Notes: generated by a model not told the origin, from the sequence alone. Shown: positions 15,976 to 24,653, counted from the stretch's first letter. The stretch: 60,745 bases of DNA from Actinomycetota bacterium (GCA_018268465.1 JAFDWN010000002.1:510100-570844), one strand, 5' to 3'. Translations and numbers: made by a program.

Positions 15976-16842
15976 TCACCGTAGGAAGTCGAGGAAGCGT
16001 TCGGCAGCCGGCGGCAGCGCACGGCCGAGCGCCCACGCCGCGCCGATGTCACGGTTGGCCTGAGGGTGGGCCAGCGGGATGTACACCGCGGTCGGCTCTC
16101 CGCGCCCGGGCCGCGGCACCGGGACGACCGCCACACCGAAACCCGCGGCGACCAGACCCTCGAGGGTGGGGATCTCGGCGGCCTCGAACCCGATCCGGGG
16201 ATCGATGCCTTCCTGCGCACAGAGCTCGTCGGTGAGCTGACGCAACCCGAATCCCTCGCCGAGGGCGATGAACGGTTCCTCGGCGACCTGCGCCAGGCGC
16301 AGCCGGGCGCTACCCGCCAGGCGGTGGCCCCGCGGCACCACCAGGCACAGTTGTTCGGCGTAGAGCGGGTGCCATCCGAAATCGTCGGCGCGGGGTTGCG
16401 GCGAGGTGATCGCGAGGTCGGCCAGGCCGTCGAGCACCCGGCGGGTGATGTCGTGGGCGGGCCCCTGATAGAGCGAGAAGTCCACCTGCGCCGCCTCGAA
16501 CCGGAATCTGCGCAGGACGTCGGGCACGTACCAGCTGGCCAACGAATGCAGGAAGGCCAGCCGCACGGTGCCGCTGTCGGGGTCGCGCAGCGCCGCGATT
16601 CGCTCGCTGGCCGAACGCATTTCGGCCAGGCAGCGCCGGGCGTGTTCGAGCAGTACTTCGCCACAGGGGTTCAGGCGCAGCCGACGGTGCACACGGTCGA
16701 ACAGCGGCGCACCGACGTCGCTCTCCAGCCGGGCCAGCGCCCGCGACAGTGTGGGCTGGGTGATGCGCAGTTCGGCCGCAGCCTCGGTGACGTGCTCGGT
16801 CTCGGCGAGCACGACGAACCAGTGGAGTTCCTCGAGGTGCAC
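15976..16842 (-). CDS. LysR-family transcriptional regulator
   Basis: A 288-aa LysR-type regulator. The winged-helix domain occupies residues 1-62 (MHLEELHWFVVLAETEH, then ITQPTLSRALARLE as the recognition helix). A two-lobed periplasmic-binding-protein-like effector domain follows (~90-285). It lies 103 bp upstream of the MFS exporter on the same strand; the pair resembles effector-induced efflux modules. No ligand can be inferred. Confidence 0.88.
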   Translation of the reverse strand: MHLEELHWFVVLAETEHVTEAAAELRITQPTLSRALARLESDVGAPLFDRVHRRLRLNPCGEVLLEHARRCLAEMRSASERIAALRDPDSGTVRLAFLHSLASWYVPDVLRRFRFEAAQVDFSLYQGPAHDITRRVLDGLADLAITSPQPRADDFGWHPLYAEQLCLVVPRGHRLAGSARLRLAQVAEEPFIALGEGFGLRQLTDELCAQEGIDPRIGFEAAEIPTLEGLVAAGFGVAVVPVPRPGRGEPTAVYIPLAHPQANRDIGAAWALGRALPPAAERFLDFLR

Positions 16843-16898
16843 GACCGGCGACGATACTCGCGACGTATCGATTCCGGGCTGCCCCTACGCCCAGCGCA

Positions 16899-17291
16899 TC
16901 ACACCCGCGTGGGCGTCCGGATCAGCAACGACAGCCCCCAACTGACGATCGACAGCACAATCGCCGCCCAGATCGCCGTCCACCAGAACTCGTCGATCGC
17001 CAGCCCCCAGTGCGTGGTGTTCTGCGTGATCCACGCGGTGATCCACAGCATCCATGCGTTGATCACGACGTGGATCAACCCCAGGGTCAGGATGTAGAGC
17101 GGGATCGACAGGATCTGCACGATCGGCTTGATCACGGCGTTGACCAAACCGAAGAGAATGCCGACCACGAAGATGATGCCGATCCGCTGCAGCGTGGTGT
17201 CACCGCCGACGAAGCTGAGTCCGGGTACGACGAGGGTGACCACCCACAGGGCGAAGCCCGTGATCCCCGCGCGCAGAAGGAAGCTGCCCAT
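16899..17291 (-). CDS. Small integral membrane protein, YvlD / phage-holin-4 family
   Basis: A ~130-aa protein with four transmembrane helices and the family hallmark GLVNAVIKPIVQILSIPLYILT: an N-x-x-x-[KR]-P loop between helices two and three. These are small chromosomal membrane proteins, called holin-like by homology only; a role in lysis is not implied. I take the start at MGSFLLRAG; an upstream in-frame ATG (17309, MAGSERMGS) is also possible. It lies downstream of the FMN dehydrogenase gene on the same strand, 57 bp after its stop. Confidence 0.8.
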   Translation of the reverse strand: MGSFLLRAGITGFALWVVTLVVPGLSFVGGDTTLQRIGIIFVVGILFGLVNAVIKPIVQILSIPLYILTLGLIHVVINAWMLWITAWITQNTTHWGLAIDEFWWTAIWAAIVLSIVSWGLSLLIRTPTRV

Positions 17292-17348
17292 GCGCTCCGA
17301 TCCTGCCATGGGCAGGTAACGCGTAGGTGTCCGTCGCCCAAGTCGTGA

Positions 17349-18638
17349 TCAGCGCAGAACCACCCGGACACGTTCACTTTCGATGCGGGCGGAACTGTCG
17401 AGGCCGAGCAACTGCAGACCGCGCTGGTACTCGTCGCGCAGGATCTGCACCGCACGTTCGACGCCCCGCTCCCCGCCGGCCATCAGCCCGTACAGGTAGG
17501 CGCGCCCCACCATCACCGCGTCGGCCCCCAGCGCCCGCGCGGCGAGGATGTCCTGCCCGTGGGTGACTCCGCCGTCGATGAGCACCACCGCGTCGGCGCC
17601 GACGGCGGCCCGGACGCCGGCTAGCGCATCGAGGGTGGCCGGTGTGCGATCGAGCTGTCGCCCACCGTGATTCGACACCACCACACCGTCGGCGCCGTAC
17701 GACATCACCTTCGCGGCGTCGGCCGGGTTGAGGATGCCCTTCACCAGCAGCCGGTGCGGCCACCGCTGACGGAGCCATTCGAGGTGGCCATAGTTCAGGC
17801 CCGGCTCGAACATGGTTCCGGGTACGTCCACGGCGTCCAGCGCGGCTCCGGCCAGCCCGCTCAGCGATGCGAACCCGATGGGCGGTGTCGTCAGCTTGTT
17901 GATCCACCAGTTGGGGTGACGGGACATGTCCAGGAACGTCTTCGCGGTCAGTGCGGGCGGGATGGTCAGGCCGTTACGGATGTCCTTGAGGTGATGGCCC
18001 GCCACTGCGGTGTCCACCGTGAGCATCACCGTCGAGCAGCCGGCCGCCAGGGCGCGGTCCACGAGTTCCTCGTTGATCGCCATGTTGTTGGTCAGGTACA
18101 GCTGGAACCAGTTGTCCCCGTTGGGTGCCGCGGTGCGGATGTCCTCCACCGTCGAGGTGCCCACGGTCGAGAGGGTGTAGGGGATGCCGTTGCGTGCCGC
18201 CACCCGCGCGACCGCGGCCTCGCCGTGGTGGTGCATCATCCGGGTGTAGCCGGTCGGGGCGAAGACGAGCGGGAATGCGATGCGTTTCCCGAAGACCTCC
18301 GCCGAAAGATCGGGATTTGCAACGGAGTTGAGGACCTCCGGGACAAAGGTGGCGCCCCGGAAGGCCTCCCGGTTCCGGCGCACCGTCACCTCGGCGTCCG
18401 AGCCGCCGTCGACATAATCGAAGACGGCGCGCGGGGTGGTGCGGACGGCGATGCGGCGCAGTTCGTCGATGCTCAGCGCGGCGGCGAGTCTGCGTTCGAC
18501 GGGATCGAGCGTGACGGAGCGGAATTGCACCAGTTCCCGCAGTTCCGACGGGCGGGGCAGTCGGCGCCGGGTCCGCGTGGGGGCCGTTTCCGGCCCACCG
18601 ATGCGCCCATTGGTGTCGGCGTGCAGCGTCACGGTCAT
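17349..18638 (-). CDS. FMN-dependent alpha-hydroxy-acid dehydrogenase/oxidase
   Basis: A 429-aa member of the lactate/mandelate/glycolate FMN enzyme family, which oxidises an L-2-hydroxy acid to the 2-oxo acid. Visible residues: Lys300 (LLVKGI), the active-site His324 and Arg327 in VSNHGGRQLD, and FMN-binding APTGYTRMMH near residue 127 and DGGVTHGQD near 357. The N-terminal extension of ~45 residues is longer than in glycolate oxidase. LldD, mandelate dehydrogenase and pre-mycofactocin synthase (MftD) are relatives, but no mycofactocin genes are nearby. Its promoter carries IclR-type operator A immediately downstream of the predicted transcription start, so I place it in that regulon. Confidence 0.9.
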   Translation of the reverse strand: MTVTLHADTNGRIGGPETAPTRTRRRLPRPSELRELVQFRSVTLDPVERRLAAALSIDELRRIAVRTTPRAVFDYVDGGSDAEVTVRRNREAFRGATFVPEVLNSVANPDLSAEVFGKRIAFPLVFAPTGYTRMMHHHGEAAVARVAARNGIPYTLSTVGTSTVEDIRTAAPNGDNWFQLYLTNNMAINEELVDRALAAGCSTVMLTVDTAVAGHHLKDIRNGLTIPPALTAKTFLDMSRHPNWWINKLTTPPIGFASLSGLAGAALDAVDVPGTMFEPGLNYGHLEWLRQRWPHRLLVKGILNPADAAKVMSYGADGVVVSNHGGRQLDRTPATLDALAGVRAAVGADAVVLIDGGVTHGQDILAARALGADAVMVGRAYLYGLMAGGERGVERAVQILRDEYQRGLQLLGLDSSARIESERVRVVLR

Positions 18639-18652
18639 CAGATGGCCTCTCG

Positions 18653-18677
18653 TGTCTTATATTTCAGACTCTGTCTG
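18653..18677 (-). promoter_or_regulatory. IclR-type operator A (FMN dehydrogenase gene)
   Basis: Read in the gene direction: half-sites CAGAC, GTCTGA and TAAGACA, spaced by 3 and 4 nt, ending 14 nt before the start codon. The same 25-nt architecture occurs at 18784, 33952, 34058 and 36053. Confidence 0.65.
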
Positions 18678-18688
18678 TAGTAACGAGC

Positions 18689-18717
18689 AGCGTACGACGG
18701 CGGGGCAGGGCGGTCAA
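18689..18717 (-). promoter_or_regulatory. Promoter of the FMN dehydrogenase gene
   Basis: On the minus strand TTGACC (18712-18717) and TACGCT (18689-18694) are 17 nt apart, a near-consensus SigA promoter. The start would be near 18682, placing operator A at about +5. Confidence 0.6.
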
Positions 18718-18742
18718 GGCGGGCGCAGTGATGTGTTCGGCA

Positions 18743-18772
18743 TTGACTCACGTCACAAGCGTCGGGCAGAAT
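18743..18772 (+). promoter_or_regulatory. Promoter of the SDR / transporter / thioesterase operon
   Basis: TTGACT (18743-18748) and CAGAAT (18767-18772) are 18 nt apart. The predicted start near 18780 puts operator B at about +5, matching the layout of operators A, C and D. Confidence 0.5.
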
Positions 18773-18783
18773 GATCGACACAA

Positions 18784-18808
18784 CAGACAGCGTTCGATAT
18801 TTCGTACA
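18784..18808 (+). promoter_or_regulatory. IclR-type operator B (SDR operon)
   Basis: Half-sites CAGAC, GTTCGA and TCGTACA with spacings 3 and 4, in the gene direction. The motif ends 14 nt before ATG 18823, exactly as operator A does before its gene. Confidence 0.65.
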
Positions 18809-18822
18809 GGAGATGGACCACC

Positions 18823-19596
18823 ATGGACCTCGGGCTCACCGACCGCACCGCACTCGTATGCGCATCGACGTCTGGACTCGGCCTCGCGACCGCACAGGCC
18901 CTGGCCGCCGAGGGCGTGACGGTCGTGGTCACCAGCCGCGACACCGCCCGCGCCGAAGAGACCGCCGCCGCCCTGCCTGGCGCCGTCGGCATCGGCTGCG
19001 ACCTGGTCGGCGAGGGCGGCGCACTGCGCCTCTACGCCGCCGCGACCGCGCGCGTCGGCGAGATCGACATCCTCGTGCTGAACGGGCCCGGACCCGCGCC
19101 GGGCCGCGCAGCCGACGTCGAACCCGCCGACGTCGAGGCGGCGGTCGCCACCCTGGTCGCACCGCAGGTCACCCTCGTGCGTTCGGTCCTGCCGGCGATG
19201 ACGACCAGCCGTTGGGGACGCATCCTGAGCATCAGTTCGACCAGCGTCGTGGCACCGCTGGCCAACCTGGCCCTGTCCAACCTGGGGCGCGCCGCCCTGG
19301 CGGGGTACCTCAAGACGCTGGCCGCCGAGGTCGCGCCGCTGGGTATCACGGTGAATTCGCTGCTGCCCGGCCGCATCGCCACCCCCCGCGCCCGCCAGAT
19401 CGACGACGCCGTCGCGCAGCGCAGCGGGATGTCGCTCACCGAGGTCGAAAATGCCAGCGCCGCACTGATCCCCGTCGGACGCTACGGCGACCCCGCGGAG
19501 TTCGGCGCCGTGGCGGCATTCCTGTGCAGTGCCCCCGCTTCGTACCTGACCGGTACCGCACTGCGCTGTGACGGCGGGATGGTGCCGACGCTGTGA
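18823..19596 (+). CDS. SDR-family protein lacking the usual Tyr-x-x-x-Lys
   Basis: A 257-aa short-chain dehydrogenase/reductase fold. The N-terminal NAD(P) loop ASTSGLG (~14-20) and the LNGPGP stretch in place of NNAG (~86) are present, as is the catalytic-Ser region SISSTSV (~138). Where Y-x-x-x-K should follow, the sequence reads LALSNLGRAAL, so the Tyr and Lys are replaced. A known subgroup of FabG-like SDRs shares this LSN...R pattern; its reaction is uncertain. First gene of an operon with the transporter and thioesterase, behind operator B. Confidence 0.88.
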   Translation: MDLGLTDRTALVCASTSGLGLATAQALAAEGVTVVVTSRDTARAEETAAALPGAVGIGCDLVGEGGALRLYAAATARVGEIDILVLNGPGPAPGRAADVEPADVEAAVATLVAPQVTLVRSVLPAMTTSRWGRILSISSTSVVAPLANLALSNLGRAALAGYLKTLAAEVAPLGITVNSLLPGRIATPRARQIDDAVAQRSGMSLTEVENASAALIPVGRYGDPAEFGAVAAFLCSAPASYLTGTALRCDGGMVPTL

Positions 19597-19646
19597 CCAC
19601 CACGCCCGACCGATACCAACCACTCACCACCGAAGGGAACACCAGC

Positions 19647-20999
19647 ATGGACGGCAAGCAACCACCCCACCCGAGCCCGGACACCACCCGCGTCGGTGTC
19701 GCCGGGCTGATCGGCAGCACGATCGAGTGGTATGACTTCTACATCTACGGGATGGCGGCGGCACTCGTCTTCGGCCACCTGTTCTTTCCGTCCTTCTCGC
19801 CGGTCGCCGGCACGCTGGCCGCCTTCGGCACGTTCGCGGTCGGGTTCGTCGCACGTCCGCTGGGCGGGATCATCTTCGGCCATTTCGGCGACCGCGTCGG
19901 ACGCAAACGCGCGTTGATGCTGACGCTGTTCCTCATGGGCGCGGCCACCGTCGTCATCGGGCTCCTGCCCGGGTACGACTCGATCGGGGTCTGGGCTCCG
20001 GTGGCGCTGGTGGCGCTGCGATTCCTGCAGGGATTCGCCGTCGGGGGCGAATGGGGCGGCGCGGTGACGATGGTCGTCGAATCGTCGCCACCGCATCGCC
20101 GGGGGTTCTTCGGCAGCCTCCCGCAGATGGGTGTCCCCCTGGGACTGGTGTTGTCGACGTCGATATTCGCCGCGCTGGCGCTGCTGCCCGAGGAAGACTT
20201 CCAAGCCTGGGGGTGGCGGATTCCGTTCCTGCTCAGCGCATTCCTGATCGTCGTCGGCCTGTTCATCCGGGCGCGGATCAACGAGACACCCGCGTTCACT
20301 GCGCTCAAGGAGCACGGTGCCGAACACCGGCTGCCTGCGAAGGCGGCAATCCAGAACCACTGGCGCGCAATCGCACTGACGGTGGGGCTGTATGTGTCGG
20401 CGGGCGTGCCGTTCTACATCGTCACGGTGTTCGTGCTGGCATACGGTTCCAATGAGCTCGGCCTGCCGAAGAGTGTGTTGCTGACGGGCATGCTGGCCGC
20501 GGCGATCCTCGAAGCGTTCGCGGTGCCGTACTTCGGTGCCCTCTCGGACCGGCTGGGCCGACGTCCGGTGTTCATCGCCGCAGCGGCTTTCGCTCTGGTG
20601 CTGTCCTTCCCGTTCTTCATGATGCTGGCCAGCGGATCGACAGGACTGGTATGGCTCGCGATCATCCTGGCTCTGGCCGTCGCCCACGCCGGCATGTACG
20701 GGCCGACGGCAGCGCTGTACGCCGAGCTCTTCACCCCCGACGTGCGCTACACGGGCACGTCCATCGGCTACCAGCTCGGTGGTGTGGTGGCCGGCTTCGT
20801 GCCCCTGACCGCGGGTGCCCTGGTCAGCTCGGCCGGCGGGGCGAGCTGGCCGATCGCCACCATCTGGGCGGTCGCGGCGGCGATCGGTCTGGTGTCCGCG
20901 CTCATCGTCAGGGAAACCCGCGGCACCGACCTGACGGCGGGCATCGGTGCGGAGGGCACGACCGCGCAGGCACGCGACGACGACAAGGCCCCGGCGTGA
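19647..20999 (+). CDS. MHS-family MFS symporter (metabolite:H+)
   Basis: About 450 aa, 12 transmembrane helices. It has the metabolite:H+ symporter hallmarks: GSTIEWYDFYIYG in helix 1, FGHFGDRVGRKR in the 2-3 loop, GGEWGGAV in helix 5 and ALSDRLGRRP in the 8-9 loop. Relatives import carboxylates such as 2-oxoglutarate, shikimate, benzoates or proline betaine. I prefer ATG 19647, which follows GAAGGGA. An in-frame GTG at 19593 overlapping the SDR stop is the alternative. It is the likely importer for whatever the IclR regulon catabolises. Confidence 0.88.
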   Translation: MDGKQPPHPSPDTTRVGVAGLIGSTIEWYDFYIYGMAAALVFGHLFFPSFSPVAGTLAAFGTFAVGFVARPLGGIIFGHFGDRVGRKRALMLTLFLMGAATVVIGLLPGYDSIGVWAPVALVALRFLQGFAVGGEWGGAVTMVVESSPPHRRGFFGSLPQMGVPLGLVLSTSIFAALALLPEEDFQAWGWRIPFLLSAFLIVVGLFIRARINETPAFTALKEHGAEHRLPAKAAIQNHWRAIALTVGLYVSAGVPFYIVTVFVLAYGSNELGLPKSVLLTGMLAAAILEAFAVPYFGALSDRLGRRPVFIAAAAFALVLSFPFFMMLASGSTGLVWLAIILALAVAHAGMYGPTAALYAELFTPDVRYTGTSIGYQLGGVVAGFVPLTAGALVSSAGGASWPIATIWAVAAAIGLVSALIVRETRGTDLTAGIGAEGTTAQARDDDKAPA

Positions 21000-22057
21000 G
21001 TTCTGCCGGCACACCGGCGGCGGGGGTTCCCGCGGCGACGTCGACCGGACTCGGCGCCGCCGCGGGCCCCGGCCCGCGGCGCGACCACGTCATCCACCGG
21101 TTTCTGGTGCGCGCCGCGGACGCCGGGTATGTCGGTCATGTCGACGGGGGCAGGCTCCTGGAGTGGATCGACAAGGCGGGCTACGATGCCGCCGCACGCT
21201 GGAGCGGACGTTACTGTGTGACCGCCTACGTCGGGAATCTGCACCTGGATCGGCCCATCTCGGTCGGCGAACTCGTCGAGCTGCATGCCCAGATCGTGCA
21301 TACCGGCACGTCGAGTATGCACATCCTGGCCACCGTCTATTCGTCGGATCCCGCGCGCGGCAATGTGATCCAGAGCGCGCAGTGCCTCACGGTGTTCGTC
21401 GCCGTCGACGGTGACAGCAGGCCTGTCCGGGTCCCCGGGTTCGTTCCCGACTCCATCCTCGAGCTCCAGCGCAACCGTCAGGCGCGCACGCGCATCGAAC
21501 TGCGCAGGCGTATCGAGTCGGAGATCGCCGCCACCAGCTACACCACGGCAGGGACCGCGCCCGATGCGACGCTGCGATTCCTGGCGGCCCCGACCGATAT
21601 CAACTGGGGCGGCAAGGTACACGGCGGCCGCATCATGCGCTGGATCGACGAGGCCGGCTACGTGTGCGGATCACGCTGGAGCGCAGGGCCGGTCATCGCG
21701 TCGTACTTCGGCGGGATCCGGTTCTACGCGCCCATCCACATCGGTCAGGTCGTCGAGGTGAACGCCCGCCTGCTCTACACGGGTCCGTTCAGCCTGCATT
21801 TCGGAGTCCACGTGACGGCGATGGACACCGACGCCGGCGCCCACACACTGGCCGCGCACGCCGTGGCGGTGTTCGTGGGATTCGGTTCGGAAGGCAAACG
21901 CGCCGTGCCCGCATGGCATCCCGCGTCCACCGAGGATGTGGCCCTGTGCGACCACGCGGAGCGACTGATCGCGCTGCGGGCGGGAGCCGAGCCGTTCACG
22001 TCGGGGAGCCGGCCGCCGTCCGACGGTCCGCCGCAGCATGTGCGAACCGCCACCTGA
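20996..22057 (+). CDS. Double-hotdog acyl-CoA thioesterase
   Basis: A 353-aa protein made of two homologous hotdog domains (about 30-165 and 185-325). Each contains the HGGR...WIDeAGY helix: GHVDGGRLLEWIDKAGY near residue 45 and GKVHGGRIMRWIDEAGY near 208. This is the BACH/ACOT7 layout, which hydrolyses acyl-CoA to the free acid and CoA. The GTG start overlaps the transporter stop by GTGA, so translation is coupled. A residual open frame upstream is a shadow of the transporter. Its presence in the operon suggests that a CoA thioester is formed or detoxified in the pathway. Confidence 0.88.
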   Translation: MSSAGTPAAGVPAATSTGLGAAAGPGPRRDHVIHRFLVRAADAGYVGHVDGGRLLEWIDKAGYDAAARWSGRYCVTAYVGNLHLDRPISVGELVELHAQIVHTGTSSMHILATVYSSDPARGNVIQSAQCLTVFVAVDGDSRPVRVPGFVPDSILELQRNRQARTRIELRRRIESEIAATSYTTAGTAPDATLRFLAAPTDINWGGKVHGGRIMRWIDEAGYVCGSRWSAGPVIASYFGGIRFYAPIHIGQVVEVNARLLYTGPFSLHFGVHVTAMDTDAGAHTLAAHAVAVFVGFGSEGKRAVPAWHPASTEDVALCDHAERLIALRAGAEPFTSGSRPPSDGPPQHVRTAT

Positions 22058-22160
22058 CGGGCGTCGCTGCGGATTCGGGTCACATGGTTCACGGCCATGC
22101 GTTCGCGCGCGGGCCGCGTTCCATCGCGGCGTACGCCTCGGCCCAGGCGACGCCGGTGTC

Positions 22161-23228
22161 TCACTCGAAGACGATCACGGCCCGCCCCACGATGTCGCCG
22201 TGTGCCAGCTTGTGCAGATTGTCGTTGATGTCGTCGAGGCGCACCGGGGTGACCGAGTGTTTGATCAGCCCGTCGCCGGCCAGGGTGAGCACCTCGGTCA
22301 GATCGTTGTAGTTCCCCCAGAACGACCCGAAATACGTTCTCTCGCCGTTCACGAACGGCAGCAGCGGCAGTTCCACCCGCTGGCCCATCAGGCCGACCGA
22401 TCCCAGCGCGCCCTCGGGCGCGAGGATTGCAGCGCCGAGCGCCAGTGATTCCGGGGAGCCGGCGCAGTCCAGTATGGCGTCCACCTCCCCTCTCCCGGTG
22501 AGGTTTTCGAGTTCGTCCCGCACTTCCTCGGGCGTTCTGTCCCGGGTGTTGACGGTGTGATGGGCACCATGTTCCTTCGCGACAGCCAGCTTCTCGTCAC
22601 TGCGTGCGAATCCGACCACCGTCGCGCCGCCGCCCAGCAGCCGCGCGTACTGGACCGCATAGGAGCCCAAACCACCGATCCCGTTGACGACCACGGTCCG
22701 GCCCGAACCCAGTTTGCCGGCCTCCCGCAACTTCTTCATGCCGCGATACGGGGTCAGTCCCGCATCGGTGAGCGGAGCCAGGGTCTCGGGCGTCCGACCG
22801 GGGTCGCCCACGCGAATGAGGTGCCGGAACGGGACGGGCATGTACTCGGCGAAACCGCCTGGCGGGCCGAACCCGACCATCTGCCCGCGACGGCAGAGTT
22901 GCTCGTTGCCCTCATGGCACTGCCGGCAGGATCCGTCGCCCCAGTTCGGGTTGACCACCACCAGATCGCCCTCGGACAGGCGTGCCGAGGACGGGACGTC
23001 TTCACCCAGTTCGGCGACCCTGCCCGCGACCTCATGGCCGGGCGTCATCGGGAACGACAGCGCAGCGCCCTGGGCGAAGTACCCCTCGATGAGCTGGAAG
23101 TCACTGCGGCACATGCCCGCCGCCGCCACCTTGACGAGAACTTCGTCCGGACCGATTCTCGGCACCGGGATCTCCTCGATCCGCAGCGGCTCATGGTATC
23201 CGTGCAGCCGCGCAGCTTTCATCGTCAT
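22161..23228 (-). CDS. Zinc-dependent alcohol dehydrogenase (MDR family)
   Basis: A 355-aa medium-chain dehydrogenase. Catalytic-zinc ligands are in GMCRSDF (Cys ~38) and GHEVAG (His ~62). The structural-zinc loop reads GSCRQCHEGNEQLC, with only three of the usual four cysteines. The Rossmann motif GIGGLG is near residue 180. ATG 23228 follows a strong GGGAGGAG; longer upstream frames lack this. A copy of the nested-block motif (23338-23362) lies ~110 bp upstream in the same direction. It oxidises an unknown alcohol or reduces an aldehyde. Confidence 0.88.
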   Translation of the reverse strand: MTMKAARLHGYHEPLRIEEIPVPRIGPDEVLVKVAAAGMCRSDFQLIEGYFAQGAALSFPMTPGHEVAGRVAELGEDVPSSARLSEGDLVVVNPNWGDGSCRQCHEGNEQLCRRGQMVGFGPPGGFAEYMPVPFRHLIRVGDPGRTPETLAPLTDAGLTPYRGMKKLREAGKLGSGRTVVVNGIGGLGSYAVQYARLLGGGATVVGFARSDEKLAVAKEHGAHHTVNTRDRTPEEVRDELENLTGRGEVDAILDCAGSPESLALGAAILAPEGALGSVGLMGQRVELPLLPFVNGERTYFGSFWGNYNDLTEVLTLAGDGLIKHSVTPVRLDDINDNLHKLAHGDIVGRAVIVFE

Positions 23229-23337
23229 GGTGCTCCTCCCACGAGGTGGCCGCGACGGGATGGTCCTTCGCCATCGGTCGGTGGGCCGAGTCGGCACGCT
23301 GGTGTGCTCGATCATCCGGTCACCGACACGTGCGGCA

Positions 23338-23362
23338 CCATCGCACGACGAGTGATCATTAA
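23338..23362 (-). promoter_or_regulatory. Nested-block motif, copy 1 (upstream of ADH)
   Basis: On the minus strand it contains GATCACTCGTCGTGCGATG, sharing ATCAC-N-CG-N-CGTG-N-GATG with copies 2 and 4 and matching copy 3 slightly less well. It lies about 110 bp upstream of ADH ATG 23228, in the gene direction. Confidence 0.55.
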
Positions 23363-23497
23363 GCGGATGCGCCGAATCCCCGCCCCGCACAACGACCGGC
23401 CGGCCGGGGAACGCTCCTCCGGGGACACTGTCACCACGACCGGGCGCCGTGTGCCCATTCTCGGCGCGTGGTTGAGCCCCACGCTGACCACGGTCGC

Positions 23498-23522
23498 CTA
23501 AAGTTCACTCGCCGTGTGATGT
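23498..23522 (+). promoter_or_regulatory. Nested-block motif, copy 2 (upstream of GNAT)
   Basis: Contains TCACTCGCCGTGTGATGT, with the inverted repeat TCAC-N7-GTGA, preceded by CTAAAG. It lies about 270 bp upstream of ATG 23790, in the gene direction. Confidence 0.5.
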
Positions 23523-23789
23523 CGCACGTTCGCCACCTTGTGTCACCCTGGGTCGCAGTCCCGATTCACCACCGTCGAGTCCGAATTTCGGATGCACGCG
23601 ATCAGCGTCGGCGAATGCGCCACCGCGGAGGCGGCGCCGGCTTGCCCGCATCGCCCGCGGTCGCAATCCCGCTGCGAGAGAGCGCACATCCGGTCTCGTT
23701 CCCGCGCTGTCGCACGAAACACGGGGGGCGTCCTCGGTCCGGATCGGTCCGGCCGACCCAGGGCGACAGGACACGACGAGAGGATAGCC

Positions 23790-24632
23790 ATGGGGGACGT
23801 TCACATCGGCACGTTGGCCGAGGCCGCCGAAGCGGAGTTCATGTACACCTACGAGTCGAAGGCGTCGCCGTTGACCAGGGCTACCCTGGGTATCGGGACA
23901 CTGCGCATCGGCGGCGGTGTGGCGCTGTCAATGCGCCACGACGTCACGGGCTATTGGAGCAAAGCACTCGGTTTCGGACTCACCGAACCGATCAGCAGCG
24001 ACCTGATCGATCAGGTGATTCGCTTCTACGTCGCCGAGGGCAGCTCGGGCGCGGTCATCCAGATCGCCCCGAATGCCCGGCCCGCAGACTGGGCGGAGAT
24101 CCTCGCGCGTCATGACCTGCGCCCGGAATCCCCTTGGATCAAACTCGCCTGCAAGGTCGATGACGTCGTTGCGGACCGCGGCACGGGTCTGCGTATCGGG
24201 CCGGTCGGCGCGAACGATCGCCGACGATGGGCGTCGACGACACTGCGGGCCTTCGGCATGCCCGAGTACGGTCTGGTCGACATGATGGCGGAGAGCCTGG
24301 CGCACCCCAACTTTCGTCCGTTCGCCGCGTGGGACGGCGACGAGATGGTCGCGACGGCAAACCTGTTCATCCATGGAAGACTCGGGTCGCTCAGTTCCAC
24401 CGCCACTGTGCCGAGTCACTGCAACCGGGGGGCACAATCTGCGCTGATCACCGCGCGCGCCCGAGAGGCGGCGAACGCGGGATGCGTCTGGCTGTGCGCC
24501 GAAACGGGTGCGCCCGAGGACGGTGGCACAACGTCGTTCGGCAACCTGCAACGCAGCGGCCTGCGGATCCTCTACGAACGGCAGAACTGGGTGTGGTCCC
24601 CTCCTGCGGACTCCGGTCGACCGTCGCCCTAA
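23790..24632 (+). CDS. GNAT-family acetyltransferase-like protein
   Basis: A 280-aa protein with a C-terminal GNAT fold (about 140-270). The acetyl-CoA-binding stretch is degenerate: HCNRGAQSALITARAREAANAGC corresponds to the R/Q-x-x-G-x-G/A loop and following helix, then LCAETGAPEDGGTTSFGNLQRSGL. The N-terminal half has no motif I recognise; a double-GNAT arrangement is possible. ATG 23790 follows GAGAGGA; the frame is open further upstream but without a ribosome-binding site. Substrate unknown. Confidence 0.75.
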   Translation: MGDVHIGTLAEAAEAEFMYTYESKASPLTRATLGIGTLRIGGGVALSMRHDVTGYWSKALGFGLTEPISSDLIDQVIRFYVAEGSSGAVIQIAPNARPADWAEILARHDLRPESPWIKLACKVDDVVADRGTGLRIGPVGANDRRRWASTTLRAFGMPEYGLVDMMAESLAHPNFRPFAAWDGDEMVATANLFIHGRLGSLSSTATVPSHCNRGAQSALITARAREAANAGCVWLCAETGAPEDGGTTSFGNLQRSGLRILYERQNWVWSPPADSGRPSP

Positions 24633-24653
24633 AGATCACACCTCGAGTGATGT
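24629..24653 (+). promoter_or_regulatory. Nested-block motif, copy 3 (upstream of lipoprotein)
   Basis: CTAAAG followed by ATCACACCTCGAGTGATGT; the inverted repeat is ATCAC-N7-GTGAT. It lies about 150 bp upstream of ATG 24805, just after the GNAT stop codon. Confidence 0.5.

Larger units (their letters stand above)
23229..23789. other. 561-bp divergent intergenic region between ADH and GNAT genes
   Basis: No convincing gene here, although a forward frame stays open from 23538 in continuity with the GNAT gene. It holds two copies of the nested-block 25-nt motif (23338-23362 minus, 23498-23522 plus). It also holds the palindrome TCCGAATTTCGGA at 23580-23592. Confidence 0.7.

Noticed and set aside
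16899-17309. Phage-type holin indicating a prophage
   Set aside because: No other phage genes are present; this family is a common chromosomal small membrane protein (YvlD-like).
17349-18638. Pre-mycofactocin synthase (MftD)
   Set aside because: The protein is related, but none of the other mycofactocin genes are nearby and it is under a different operator.
18742-18757. Second CRP-like sequence (ATTGACTCACGTCACA) upstream of the SDR operon
   Set aside because: Two consensus positions fail and it coincides with the -35 box TTGACT, which explains it better.
23580-23592. Palindrome TCCGAATTTCGGA resembling the IclR operator half-sites
   Set aside because: The spacer is 3 nt instead of 4, the third half-site is missing, and it is not next to a promoter that I can see.
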